Source: Elgaria multicarinata webbii (Eukaryota > Chordata > Lepidosauria > Squamata > Anguidae). Taken from it: DNA of 64,000 nucleotides. The position numbers and the translations under genes were made by a program. A model generated the notes under the pieces. That model did not search any database, had not been told where the DNA came from, and was given only the letters and a program-made list of their open reading frames with translations. The stretch lies in contig NC_086183.1 in assembly GCF_023053635.1 (NCBI RefSeq), positions 29,461,501 to 29,525,500 of the forward strand. The letters are read 5' to 3'. Of this stretch, positions 1-11,500 are shown piece after piece; the first letter of the stretch is position 1; each line of letters opens with the position of its first letter.

Positions 1-1631
1 ACTTTAGCTGCCACGTACTCTGCTGCCGATGGCCCAGTGCTGATGCTTATCAATCACACGACCCCCCAAAAAAGGACTCTGTCCACCCAAACACTTCCCA
101 AAACGTGGCTCTCCATCCTTGGCGTGGGGCGTACTTCACCGCGTTTTTGTCGCTGCAAGTCTGCCAAAAGCATTTATGTGCCTAGAGTCAAAGCTAGCTT
201 TTACATTAAACGACTTGACGTCTTTTCTTCTTTTCCCTTCTCCAAAGTGACACACGTGCCTCTCCCCAGGTCACGTTCGCACAGTAGCAAAGGCGAGCCT
301 CGCCGGAAAAACAGCACCCACCCGCCCTGCAGCCAGGTTCTTATCAGGCCAGCTGGAGGGAGCTTCCAAGGGCCAGGGTTTCCTCTGCCGCCAGACAGCA
401 CGCGTCGGGACTGAGCTGTCTGTGGAAAGAGCGCATAAACAGGGCCGAGGAGGAAACCTGGCGGTCATCACCCAGACCAGGCGCTTGGAACAAACACGCC
501 GCACAGGAATGTGGCCTCATCGGGAACCTGGGGAGGGTTGCCGTGGTGGTGGAGGGGGAGGTAATCTCCACTCAGACTCAAACCTGCGGCATTTCCTCCC
601 GGAAGCCCAGCCGTGTTTTCCAGCAGAGGCTGAAAAAACGTTTTGCCTGCGGGTAACGATTGTGCACGTTAACCCTGGTGGCCTTTGCTACGGAATCATT
701 TTCCCTCAAGGCCTGGAGCCCACTGTTACTTTGGCTGCCGGCAGACATAGTCGGGGACCCTGTGTGTAAACCAGGGGTACCCAACCCATGGAGGGTTGGA
801 TACCCCAAGCTCTTTTTAGCCGCCTCCAAAGACCTCCAGCCACCGCCGTGGAAACCACGGCAACCGTAACGCAGGGCAAAGTGTGGCAGTGAAGCAACCG
901 TTGGCCCAGAGCGCTGCTTTGCTGCCACGAACGGTGGTGGTATTAAGCAGCGGTCAGGCCAAGGCTTCTGGGACAGGCTTCCCCAGCGACACCAGAGCCG
1001 CCAGCTTCACTGCTTCCATGTTGACGCAAAAGCAATGTCCATGGTGTTGCGAGGAGCGGAGCCGAGCTTCCTTCTCCCTCCGGTGACTTGAAGCGTCACC
1101 CCTACCCCTGAGAGTGTGTGTGTGTGTGTGCGCACGCGAGGGCAGCTTCCGGACCCACTAGCAACACTGGATTTGATCCTCCAAGCCAGCAAGGTTGTGC
1201 GCCCCCCTGTGTAAACAAAGCTCTCTAGTTACTCCGCGTTCTCCTGAGCAGGATCTTGGCCTCCAGCTCCTCTTCCGCATTCTGCGAAAGCTTGGAGTGC
1301 ACTAATGAGGCCGGAACATTGTAGTTTTGGTGGAATTTCGGGAGAGAGATTTAATTAATAAATTACCAACACTCTTTTCCATGGCGCATGGGTCCGTTTT
1401 GATGTCTGTGCTACAGGGAGATTCCTGTGGCACCCCAGGTTGTAAAATCAGCAGAGAGGAGAGCTCTGTTGGTTTCCTCCCGATGCTTCAGTGAGTGCGC
1501 CAAGCCTGTGATCATGGGGTCCTTCCCCCATATCCTGCAGGGCTTCAGGGTGCTAGGGTAGCATTTCCCAAATTAAAACTGAGCACAGCCGGCTCTCTCA
1601 CACCTCACATTTTCTTTTTTCTTGCCCGCAG
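1..1631. other. unassigned sequence upstream of GEMIN7
   Basis: Moderately GC-rich sequence with scattered CpG and a GT repeat near 1118-1131. It could hold the GEMIN7 promoter, but no core promoter element is convincing. The short ORFs here look like chance frames. Confidence 0.3.
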
Positions 1632-1697
1632 ACGAAGCGAGCCGTTCCGTCTCTCAAAGAGTCTCTGTTGGGGGTCGCACCTGCTGACTGGAAAGAG
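1632..1697 (+). other. possible untranslated exon of GEMIN7
   Basis: A 66-nt block is bounded by a pyrimidine tract ending in cccgcag and by the donor gtaagc. It lies upstream of GEMIN7 on the same strand, where a 5'UTR exon would be expected because the coding exon starts with a splice acceptor. It is not similar to any protein I recognise. The call rests on splice signals alone. Confidence 0.3.
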
Positions 1698-2011
1698 GTA
1701 AGCTTAGAATGTACAGGGGTGCAACGGGCAGCCTCTTTTAGCGACGACCATTTTCCTGCGTCGTTCCCTTGAGAACGGCTGCTCCAATCACAGCAGCTCC
1801 ATTGATGTGGCGGAACTGCACCCGGTGGAGGCAGACCGCAGCGGGGAATTGTGCAATGGGCAGTCTGGTGCATGGGTGGGTTCTTCGGGCCTTATTTCTC
1901 ATAACAATAGTGCATCCGGCCTTGCCCTTTTGGAATTATTCTCCTTAGGGAAATATCTGCCCTAAAAGCTCAAATGCATTGAGCTGTCATGGCTGGAAAC
2001 ACAGCCCTCTT

Positions 2012-2390
2012 AGGAGAGACTGAAAGAACTGGGCCTGTTTAGCCTTGAGAAGATTGAGGGGAGACATGATAGCACTCTTCAAATACCTAAAAGGTTGTCA
2101 CACAGAGGAGGGCCAGGATCTCTTCTCGATCCTCCCAGAGTGCAGGACACGGAATAATGGGCTGAAGTTACAGGAAGCCAGATCCCGGCTGGACATCAGG
2201 AAAAACTTTCTGACTGTTAGAGCAGTGTGACAATGGAACCAATGACCTTAGGGAGGTGGTGGGCTCTCCCACACTAGAGGCAGCTGGACAGCCACCTGTC
2301 AAGGATGCTTTAAGGAGGATTCCTGCATTGAGCAGGGGGTAGGACTCAGTGGCTTCATAGGCCCCTTCCAGCTCAACTATTCTATGATCC
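2012..2390 (+). mobile_element. CR1 LINE 3' fragment
   Basis: Matches the C-terminal coding end and 3' end of a CR1 retrotransposon: translated pieces [27 protein letters not shown] and the closing sequence ctattctatgat. It is a 5'-truncated copy, and frame breaks (a stop after LTVRAV) show it is inactive. It corresponds closely to the longer copy at 52.0-52.7 kb. Confidence 0.85.
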
Positions 2391-3390
2391 TCCCATTTCA
2401 AGGAACACTGGGAATTCCACATCACTAAGGGAGTTAAGATTTTCTGGTAGGGCTTTCCCCAAACGGCAAGTCCTCGGATACTGTGGGGAGGAAGCAGTGG
2501 CAGCTAAATAAGATTTTAGGACTTCTAACGTTCCGTCGTGTAGGCAAGCCACAACTCGAAGCTCAAGCCTCTGACTTCAGCGTCCATTTCTTGCCCAGCC
2601 CAGCCGCTTGCTCCCGTTCGCACTGGGTTGTCCTTGGCTGCAGCCGACTATTTCTCCAGTTCGCCGTGGAAAACATCCTCTCTGCCGCTGACCCTGGGCT
2701 TGGCCACCTGCCAGAGGGGATGTTGGCACAGCGAGGGAGCGTCAAGTTGGTGCCGCCGCTGTCCAAAGGGAAAAATAGGCTGTCCTTGCGCAGCAACACT
2801 TCCTGTTTACTGGCCTACAAGCTCTTGTTAACCCTCTGCTGCCCAAGGGACCTGCCGTCTCTTTCTGCGGTAGCAGGCAGCGTCCCCAGCTACCCAGGTG
2901 CCTTTCTCACATGCCCAACGTCCTTGGTAAAGGGCAGGAGATGTTGGGTGTTGTAGCCCAGCACATCTAGAGGGCTCTAAGTTGGGGGAGCTGACCTAGA
3001 AGACGGTGGGTGAAATTTGCGGGGTCATTTAGGGTCACGGCCAAAACCGTGACCGTTCGAAGTCTGCAGGCCGGTTTACGGGTCAAGTCTCTGTAAACCT
3101 GCAAGATCCTTTTCAGTGTAGAACTTGAGAGTGGGTACGGTTTTCTTTTAAAATAGCCACGGTTGTAGCCGCCAAAGGGAATTTAAGACACTGATTCAGT
3201 AAGCTTTGGAAGTCAAGGAGATTTGGTACGCTCAAGTGAGGGGAAAACAAAAAAAAAATCCTTACTGAAAATAAAACATGTACTAAAAAGGCAAGCTTTT
3301 CTGAATAGTTCCTAGCAGTGTTGAGACACGAACAAAGACACAACGTTCAATATATATGTATGTGTGTGTGTGTGTGTATTTTCTGTGCCA
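2391..3390. other. region between CR1 fragment and GEMIN7
   Basis: Contains a decayed ACTACAACTCCC-type MITE remnant around 2936-2993 and a TA/GT dinucleotide tract at 3348-3378. Nothing else was recognised. Confidence 0.4.
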
Positions 3391-3396
3391 GCAGAG

Positions 3397-3402
3397 ATGT
3401 AA
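3397..3402 (+). promoter_or_regulatory. start-stop upstream ORF (ATGTAA) before GEMIN7
   Basis: An ATG followed at once by TAA lies a few bases before the GEMIN7 start codon and just after the likely splice acceptor (tgccagcag). If the exon begins there, every GEMIN7 mRNA would carry this minimal uORF. Such elements can stall or recycle ribosomes; the effect here is inference. Confidence 0.5.
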
Positions 3403-3403
3403 A

Positions 3404-3784
3404 ATGAAGGTGCCGGTTGCTGTCATTCGTCTGCCCCGCGGGCCCGATGGATCAAGCCGGGGCTTTGATCCCAACTCGCTTCGTTTCCAAGCGCTGGGCC
3501 CTGCCAGCCTCTCCTCTGCCATCCCCGGGAACGCAGCGGACCTGGAGCAGGAGCAGCAAGGCCGCGTGGCGCTAAGGGAGCGCTACCTACGCAGCCTGTT
3601 GGCCATGGCCGGACGGCCCGTCAGCTTCGCCATGTACGAGAGGGTCAACGTCACGGCCTTATTCGGAGCCTCCGACATTGACATCCTGAACTTCCAGGTC
3701 TCCGAGCTACAGACGCCGCTGGGCGTTCAAAGGGAGGCCCTCCTCCGCTGTTCAGACATCATTGCTTACTCCTTTGAGCTCTGA
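3404..3784 (+). CDS. GEMIN7: GEMIN7, gem-associated protein 7 (SMN complex)
   Basis: Encodes 126 residues, close to the human protein (131). It is recognised by an N-terminal RLPRGPDGSSRGF block, the helix LRERYLRSLLAMAGRPVSF, and a C-terminal strand region containing FGASDIDILNF, LQTPLGVQ and ALLRCSDIIAYSF. In the family this forms an Sm-like fold that pairs with GEMIN6 inside the SMN complex, which loads Sm proteins onto snRNAs in the cytoplasm and in Cajal bodies/gems. The start chosen is the ATG opening MKVPVAVIRLP, which aligns with the human start region. The frame stays open further upstream, but that part is GT-repeat sequence and lies before a good splice acceptor ending at 3394. All coding sequence is in one exon, and an AATAAA follows the stop within about 30 nt. 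Confidence 0.95.
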   Translation: MKVPVAVIRLPRGPDGSSRGFDPNSLRFQALGPASLSSAIPGNAADLEQEQQGRVALRERYLRSLLAMAGRPVSFAMYERVNVTALFGASDIDILNFQVSELQTPLGVQREALLRCSDIIAYSFEL

Positions 3785-3813
3785 GGGCTTCTCCTTGCGG
3801 CGTCCTTTTTGAT

Positions 3814-3819
3814 AATAAA
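3814..3819 (+). terminator. GEMIN7: GEMIN7 poly(A) signal AATAAA
   Basis: Canonical hexamer about 30 nt after the GEMIN7 stop, implying a 3'UTR of roughly 50 nt. No transcript data are available to confirm use. Confidence 0.75.
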
Positions 3820-3824
3820 ACATG

Positions 3825-5330
3825 TTACTGACAAGCTTCCGGTCCTTTGCGGGTTTCTGAGCAACGGAGACTCTGGTGTGTTTGGAGTACTTGTTCCTGC
3901 TAGAGGCTGCCTGGTGTGTCTCTGTGCAACTCCCTGCTCTACGTTTGCCTCCTCCCAATCAGATCTGGGCTGTGTGTAGAGGGAACCATAGGAAAGCGGA
4001 CAGGAGCAGTGCGTTGCACCAATCCAAAGGCCTAACTCAGGCCGCGTTCTGTTCCCACAGTGACCAACTGGATGCCTGTGGTGGAGCCCGCCAGCAGAGC
4101 CGGGACACAAAACATATCCCTGTGGTTCAGGATTCCAGCTGCTCCGTTCCATTCTCCCCTGCCCCCATCCCAAACAGCGTTCTGTGGCCACTGAACCCCT
4201 TCAGTTGCCATTGGCCTGTTTTTCCGTAAAGGTTGGGGTTCCCCCCCAAAAAACCTCCCCCTTCCTCCCTCGTGTGACTGGACGATGCCATTTTGGCCCC
4301 CAGTCTGCACACTGGAAAATAAACAGAATTGTTTTCGTTTGGACCAGGGTAAGCGGATGATTGGTTTCCACTACTGCAGCAGCAAAGCAGCCTCGTGAGT
4401 CTGCCTGAGGCACAGCCCTGAATCCTTTCCTATACGCTGTTTTATAGCATATAGGAAAGGATAGTTTAAGGCAACCTTCCAAACACGTTGGACGGGCTGG
4501 CTGGGCCATGCTGGGAGTTGTAGTCTAACACATCTGGAGGGCCCTGGGTTGGGGAAAGCTGCCTTAAGGGAAAGGCACACTCATGTTGGACCACAGCTCT
4601 AGCTCTGGTTTTTTTACCCTTTTTGTGACCTGCAGTGCCGTTCTGCTTGGTTCATAGGATCACCGGCTCCTTGGGTGTTAAAATGTAAGATATAGAAAAG
4701 TAAAATTATGTTAATGGCCAAGTTAATACCCAAGGCCACGGTGCTAAGGAGGATTTACAGGGCAGGGAATAGCCCTCAGTCTGTTTTATCCAGTGGCTGA
4801 CTAACTGGAAAAGGCGATCGCTCAGTGTTCAAACACAGCCGAAGATCCCGGATACGGGCAGCGAAAGGCTCTCAAGCTAATCACAAAAGTCTACGGCTTG
4901 CAGCCTTGGGAGAGCCATTACAAGCCAGGGCAGGCAACTCTGGGCTCAGTGGATGCAGTCTTTCAGATGGGTTATTGGCCATGCTGGCTAGAAATGATGG
5001 GTGTTGTAGTCCAACCTTTCTGGACTACAACAACAGAACACCAACTACGGGGTGGGAGAGAAGCAAGAAATACGTAATAGATGTCTACTGTCCTAGGAGG
5101 AGGAGAAGCAGTCTGCACTCAATTCCTCCACATCATTTTATAAAGCGCCATCTTTCCACCTCGCCTTTTTCCCCTGCACCAAAAGTGCATCAAGCTCAGC
5201 AGTGAATCCGCAGGAGTTCCTGCGGGTGCCATCGGCCACGGTCTCAGAGCGTTGAGGTGCAAGGAATGGAGGCACTGGGGAAATTGTCAAAGAGAACAAA
5301 ATAATTACAAGAAGGCTCTTCTTGTCAAGA
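3825..5330. other. GEMIN7-CLASRP intergenic gap
   Basis: The gap between convergent genes. It holds decayed ACTACAACTCCC-type MITE pieces at about 4469-4566 and 4960-5025. No zinc-finger ORF is present, although human ZNF296 sits between these two genes. Confidence 0.5.
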
Positions 5331-5340
5331 GGCAACCACT

Positions 5341-5346
5341 TTTAAT
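5341..5346 (-). terminator. CLASRP: CLASRP poly(A) signal ATTAAA (candidate)
   Basis: The minus strand reads AATTAAAAATTAAAAG about 130 nt after the CLASRP stop. This gives a common variant hexamer and a short 3'UTR. Confidence 0.45.
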
Positions 5347-5473
5347 TTTTAATTTTTACAACTTAAAAACAAAACCAGCAATGTACAGCATTATTACACA
5401 GCGGGATTACACGGGGCCTGGTGAACCAGTGGGGCGGGAGGTTGCCAGCGCAGCACCGTGCCGGGAAGAACCT

Positions 5474-5516
5474 CTAGTGCCGGTAATGAGGGCTCCGGGA
5501 TCGGGAGCGTGAGTGC
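5474..5516 (-). CDS. CLASRP: CLASRP coding exon 20 (terminal)
   Basis: Encodes HSRSRSRSPHYRH and the stop TAG, identical to the human C-terminus, after acceptor cccccag. Confidence 0.94.
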
Positions 5517-8500
5517 CTGGGGGGAGGCAGAAACAGCAGCCGATTTAGAACAGAGGTGCACATCAATGAGATCCAGGTTGCCCTGGTGTTCATAAGCACT
5601 CGTGAGGGCCCACGCAATGCCGCGGGCGAAAGGAGAGTTCATTGCATTGCTGAGCCACAGAACTCACAGCCTGGAAAGTCTCTGGCTCAGTTTGCACAAC
5701 ACAATAACCACAGGTGGTTTTAAAGCTGTGGTTTGAGGTGTCTTCTGAACACAGCCCAGCTTTCTGGCTTAACCACTGCGGTTAAAGCCAGGGTTTAAGG
5801 TGACTTCTGAATGGGGTCAATGGCAAGTTGAATGGTCAACGGTTGGTATTTGTGACATCTCTCGGGCAAAACCCACCATGGTTGACTTTTTCAGCAAAAA
5901 ACAACCACTGGAGAAACACAACCAGCTGCATTGTTGACTAGTCGCACAACCGGTGGTTATTGTGTTGTCCGAACTGAGCCAGTGGCGTTTGCGACCCGCC
6001 AAGTGGACTTTTTCGCCTGGCTACGGAGTTCCTGGGCAAGAGTGGCCCAAACCGTGCTAGCTGCTCTGCTACAGCCGGCACAACTCACAGAGGCTGCTGG
6101 GATAGCACTGGGAGGACTGAAGGAAGAGAGGGGGGGCGCTGTGTCAATCAAATGATGGGCTGTCTACGAATCCACTCAACGCGAGCCTCAACCACCCAGT
6201 TGTGTGGGGAATGCCCACAAAAACAGCCACCGTGAGTTGACTACTCCACCCACCGGACGCAGCCTCTGTCTGTGGCTAATGTATTTTACAGGGCTGTTGA
6301 GCAGATAAAAATGGGGGAAATCCCATCCCATATATGATGCACCAGGGCCACTGGAGGAAGGTCGAAGTAAAGGCCAACACCCAAGTAGTTATCAGCCATT
6401 ACAACTACGTCAGCAGCTGAAGAGCATCTGCGGCCTGCAAGATGTCGCAGGTTGGTCTCCAGCGTAGCTGCCCTAGTTCACAAAGGCATCCCCCCTCTCT
6501 CCGTCTCTGGTCCACGTTGGCTCCTTTGGCAACATGCCTCCTCCTCCTCACACCACCCCCACCCCGCACACTGGATAAAGAGAAACACGTTTTACCTCCT
6601 TGAAGAGCTATATTCTCGACCTGCAAGAGAAATTGCGGAGGGGACATTGTGAAGGACAGTCAACATGGCGGTACTCTTGCTCTATTAGTTTTGCTCAGTT
6701 TGGCTTCGGCCTTCTGGGCCGGGAGGATGGAGTTCAGAGAACATTCCTTAGAGCTGGTCTCACAGTTTAGATCATTGGTGGCGCCAAGCCCTCCCTGTCT
6801 TGTGGGAGTAACACCTGTGTGGGTTATCAGTTTAGCTCGAGTAGTCAAGGCCGTACTAATTGGAGTGGTGGTCGGTGCCAGCTGGGAAACGGCCTGACAA
6901 GGGAGGGAGAGCCAAGGATCTGAGAGGCGCCTGGGATTGGCTAGCGCGAGTCATGAGACCTGTCAGCCTGGGAAGAGATAAAGGAGTGGGCAGCCAGGGG
7001 CCAGCCATCTTCCCTGGACTTGTAAGTGCGTGGGTGAACGCTTGGGCTCTAGCTAGGTTTTTTATGTTCAAGAGTCTGGAGGTTCCAGGGGAATCTATTT
7101 GCCTTAGGGCATGGTTCTGGGTTGGGTTAGTCTTTAGTGGAACTGTTTGTTGTGAAGTGTGGTTTTAACCTGTGAATCCTTTTCTTGTGTAAAGCCTGTT
7201 TTTAAAGTATTGTTCCAACTTTCCCCCTCCCCCTTTTTAATATTTTATTGTCTGTGTCTTTCTGTGTTCGACTGAAGCCTTACGTGTTAGTCTAGACTTT
7301 TTATTAAACTGCTTCAGTCCTTAAACGTGTGTGTGTGTGTGTGTGTGTCTTATTTCCCCAGAGGGCTGGCTTGGACAGGAGTGGGGCGAGGATTATCCGG
7401 GGAATTGGATGTTTGGCCCGGGAGCCTACCCTGCAGGGTGGTTAGGTCAACCCTAAACATCCTTTACAAAAATTAAAACATTCCAAAATACATCTCCAAA
7501 GTGGAGATCTAATTATGGCTTTTGGGGGTAAATTCCTTCTAGGAATCATGAGGGTCCATGTTTTTTGTGCCAAGACAAAAACTGGTAAGTACCAGACCTG
7601 TGATTTTTATGTTTGTAGACATCATGGAAGGTTTAATTTTATGGGTGGGGGGAGAACCCCATGTAAAAATCATGCAAATTGATGAGGATCTGTTTTAACT
7701 CTACTGGATCAGAATTCTACACAAGCCCCAAAGAACAGCTGTGTGTGTGAGCGTGTGTGAGCGAGCAAGCGTGTGTGTGAGAGAGAGAGAGTGCGCGTGT
7801 GTGTGTGAGCGTGCATGCTTTCTACATCCTTTGTCGCTCCACTTTCCCTCTTTCCCATTCCTCCACCTTCCAAGGCCTTTCCATCCCCCCGGATGCCAGG
7901 CAATGCATTTTGGGAGATCTTAGAGGGCCGCCCCCTGCCAAGGAACTGCTGCCTGCGTGCCTGAGGATGGCTTGCGCGGCACTTCAGGGTGACGAACGGA
8001 GGGCAGACCTACCCAGAGCGAGACCTCACAGCATTTCGCAAGCCGTGGCAAAGCCGCCGACGCGACAAGCTGGGCCAACCCCTTCTGAAGCGTGCAAGAG
8101 GCGTAGCTACTTTGGCCAAGAGAGCTCTACCTCTTCACGCTAGATCCCCCACCTGTGCAGGAGCCTTGCTGTCAGGAGTCCCCAAAGAAAAGGTACAATC
8201 CTTCCCCCCCCTTCCCCTTTTTCTCCACCCCAAAGCAGCCCTGAGAACTCACTGTAACGCGGGGAAGGCGAGCGGCTTTGGCGGCTGTACTGTCGCTCCC
8301 ACTCCTCTCGCTCCTTTTCCCGGCGCTCGCGCTCCCTGCAGAGGAAAAAGCCGGAGATTAACCCAGACCGGAAACCAACCCGCTCCCTCCCCCACCGCGA
8401 CCCCCACCGCTCCACGCCGAGGGGACAAGGAAAAAACCCCCCAAGAGGCATTACTTCATCCGGATCTTCCGAGCCATGGCACGCAACTCATCTTCTCGCT

Positions 8501-11500
8501 CCTGGAAGAGAGGAGATGGTGCCCTGGTCAGTGGAATGGCGAGGGGGGGCGGGGCGGCTAGGCCAGGGTGGCAAAACCAACCGCGGCCTCGTAAAAGGCC
8601 AACTCCCACATCTGGGCAAGGGACCGCGCATCCCCGCAGCAGGGATGCATTTGGCAATGAGGGGACGCCAATTCTGCAACTGGAATAAAACGATACAGAT
8701 TGGAATTCCCAGACTGCTGATTGCTTGGGGATTACGGCGTTGGTAACGCGGCATCTAGCAGGTCTTTCTGCTCCTGTTCCTCAATGGGCAGCGATCGGGG
8801 AACCCTTCCTGATTCAGCCTGCCAGTAACCGATGCTTAAAGGTGCTCCGATGTTTTGCACAGCCACGCAAACTTGCACGCAGTCTTGTTTTGCCAGTCAC
8901 CCAGAGGGGGCGGGGGAGGGTGACACGCAGTGAAGTCCACAGGGACATCCTCTCTATTGAGCCTGGCTTCTGCGGACGATTGCCCGTTCAGTTACAAGCA
9001 TATCTTTGCAACTGCGAGGCCTAGAACCTCAATTAAACGCAACAAAACCAGAGCTCCGGGTCTCCCGAACGCTCTGTCCTGCACTCAGGGCTGTATTCTG
9101 TGTGTTGCAGTACCTGCAAAGCCTCGGTTACAATGCCAAATACCCTCCATCCGGTGCATTTACATCTCACTTTTGTTCCGTGATGGCAGCCAAGGAGGCA
9201 TGCGTGGAGTTACCCAGGCAGTCTCACCCAGGCCCTGACCAGACCCAGGCCTGCCCTCAGACCTGTCTCTCCCACCCACCACCCGTCCCTAAGAGCTTCT
9301 CAGAGACAGAATTTAGCCCTCAGACAGAGGCTTTGCATCCTTGCGCCGGACCACGGCGTTTCCACGGTGATAATACCTGCCTTCTCCAAAACCACACGCA
9401 GAAGGAGAGGCAAACGGAACCAGATCCGACTGCCCGGTTCTTGCTCCAAAAACACTCACTTCACCAAACACTCTCACAACCAACGACTGTACATCCTACC
9501 TAGCGGGGGCACGTTCCGGCTCTACGTTAATTTATTGCGCTCGGAGAAATGGGGTCTTTCTAATAGCAGAATTCCGCGCCTGCCGGGTTACCTGTCTTTC
9601 GTGCTCCTGTTGCATCATCTTCTCCTGGGCAGCTTTTTTATCTGCTTTAACTGAAGAGGCAGAGCAGTGAGGTGAGCCAGTGAGGCAGCACAAATGGAAA
9701 GGGGGGGGAGGGAGGGGGGGAGGGGGCAGCGCTGCTTTCAGCCACGCGCCCCACACAGGCACAGGGATGCTTACACTGCCGGTTAAGCGCCTTCTGCATG
9801 CGCAGCCTCAGTTTCTCCTGCGGCGTCAGCTTTGGCTATAAGCGGAAGGTAAACAGAAAGGGGTTAAGGGCTTGCACCACGCCCTGAGTTGGCAATCCAA
9901 TTGGGGTCTGAAGGAGGGGGCGGACGTGGGAAGAGAAGGACCTCGGGAAAGACAACCTTACGAATAAAAGTATTAGAGCAGATCAACTCAGATTTCGAAC
10001 GGACGACGACGAGGGGGCCGTCAACTAAGCACCCACCCACCCTGCTAGGAAGAAACCGGAAGATTTTACATTCTAGGGGACTCAAAAGGGGCCACCCTTC
10101 CCCCCCCCCGAAAGGAGGAGCACATACAATCCGTGGGGAGCCGGTTGAGATCAATGCACCCGTTGGCCTGCAATTATCAAGAGCCAGGCCCTTGACTTGA
10201 AGGGAATGGGGGGGGGGGGAAAGGAGGATTGTTCCAGGTGTTGATGAGGAAGCTGGAGTTTGTGGCAAGGGAAAGCCACCTTAGGCAACCCCAATTGAGC
10301 GTCCTCAAGAATAAGAAATGCAAGTAACCAGCGTAGACACAGTGCTAAAATCCATTCCATTGCTCAAACGCCAAAAAAAGGGGGGATAACACAGCCACTT
10401 GCCTGGGGTAAGAACCCCCTGCAGGCAACCAAGGCCGTCATATCTTGATTGAATGTTTGCTCCCTCCTTTTCAGGCCATTCTGTGCCAAAGACGACTAGC
10501 AAATACAACTTATGGAGAAGGTGGCCAGTTAAAAAAAAAAAGAAAAAAGTGGGACTAGTGATTTTTGTAAAACTGGGTTGCGTATTGTTTTCACCCGCTG
10601 GTGCAACTTCGCCACGGCTTCCTGGGGCTTGATTAATCCTCATGAGCGACGCCATGGGTTTTCCCAAAATCCAGGAACAAGCAGCTTGGGGTTCCTCCAA
10701 GGCAGCTTTCCTCAACCTGGGGCGCTCCAGATGTGTTGGACTACAACTCCCAGAATGCCCCAGCCAGCTGGCTGGGGCATTCTGGGAGATGCAGTCCAAC
10801 ACATCTGGAGCGCCCCAGGTTGAGGAAGGCTGCTCTAAGGGCACCGGTTATTACACACCATGGTTAAAACCATGACAATCCTAGCTCTTAAGAAAAGGAA
10901 GAAACCCTAACGTTCGAGCACGCATGGCTGTCAAAACAAAGCCAGAGGATAAGACACGAGCGAACAAGGCCCCACTGCATTGGGCTTCTGAAATCCAGTT
11001 ATCAAGGCCGATGCCACTTCTTCAGATATGAATCACAAGTGTAGCGGAACACCATTCCTGCGAATGAAAACATGCAAACGGCGTGCGCTTGAAGCAGGGA
11101 TGCGTTTCTGCAGTCAGAGCTAGAAAAGTCCAAGGCGCTTCGCTTCCTAGACTTCAAAGCATCACCCCCCGCTTCCTCCTCGGAATCAAAGGCATTTTCA
11201 GTCCTGGAGAGGACAGGATGCCAGAGATGAGATGCTTCAATCCTAAAATCTGGAGTATTTCTCCTCCAGCCCTGTCTCCAGCCAACTGACTCACAAGACA
11301 GTTTTGTCTCGCTCAGTGCCGAGTAAGACATCCACTCCTGAGCGAGACCCTCGGCAATTGCCACAGGATCAGGCCCCGTTATTAGTTCAGTCGGTGTTCC
11401 GAAGGAAAAGGACCCTGGGTATCAGCTGGGCTGACCTCTCAGGGACTAGGAGATTGGAGAAAAGGCGTGCTTGGGTCCAGGTCTGTCTCAGTCGGGAGGC

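Noticed and set aside
3356-3403. Upstream in-frame ATG as GEMIN7 start
   Set aside because: It begins in a GT microsatellite before the splice acceptor and adds residues not in the family.
7989-8561. 190-codon plus-strand ORF over CLASRP exons 17-18
   Set aside because: Antisense shadow of CLASRP coding exons; no recognisable domain.
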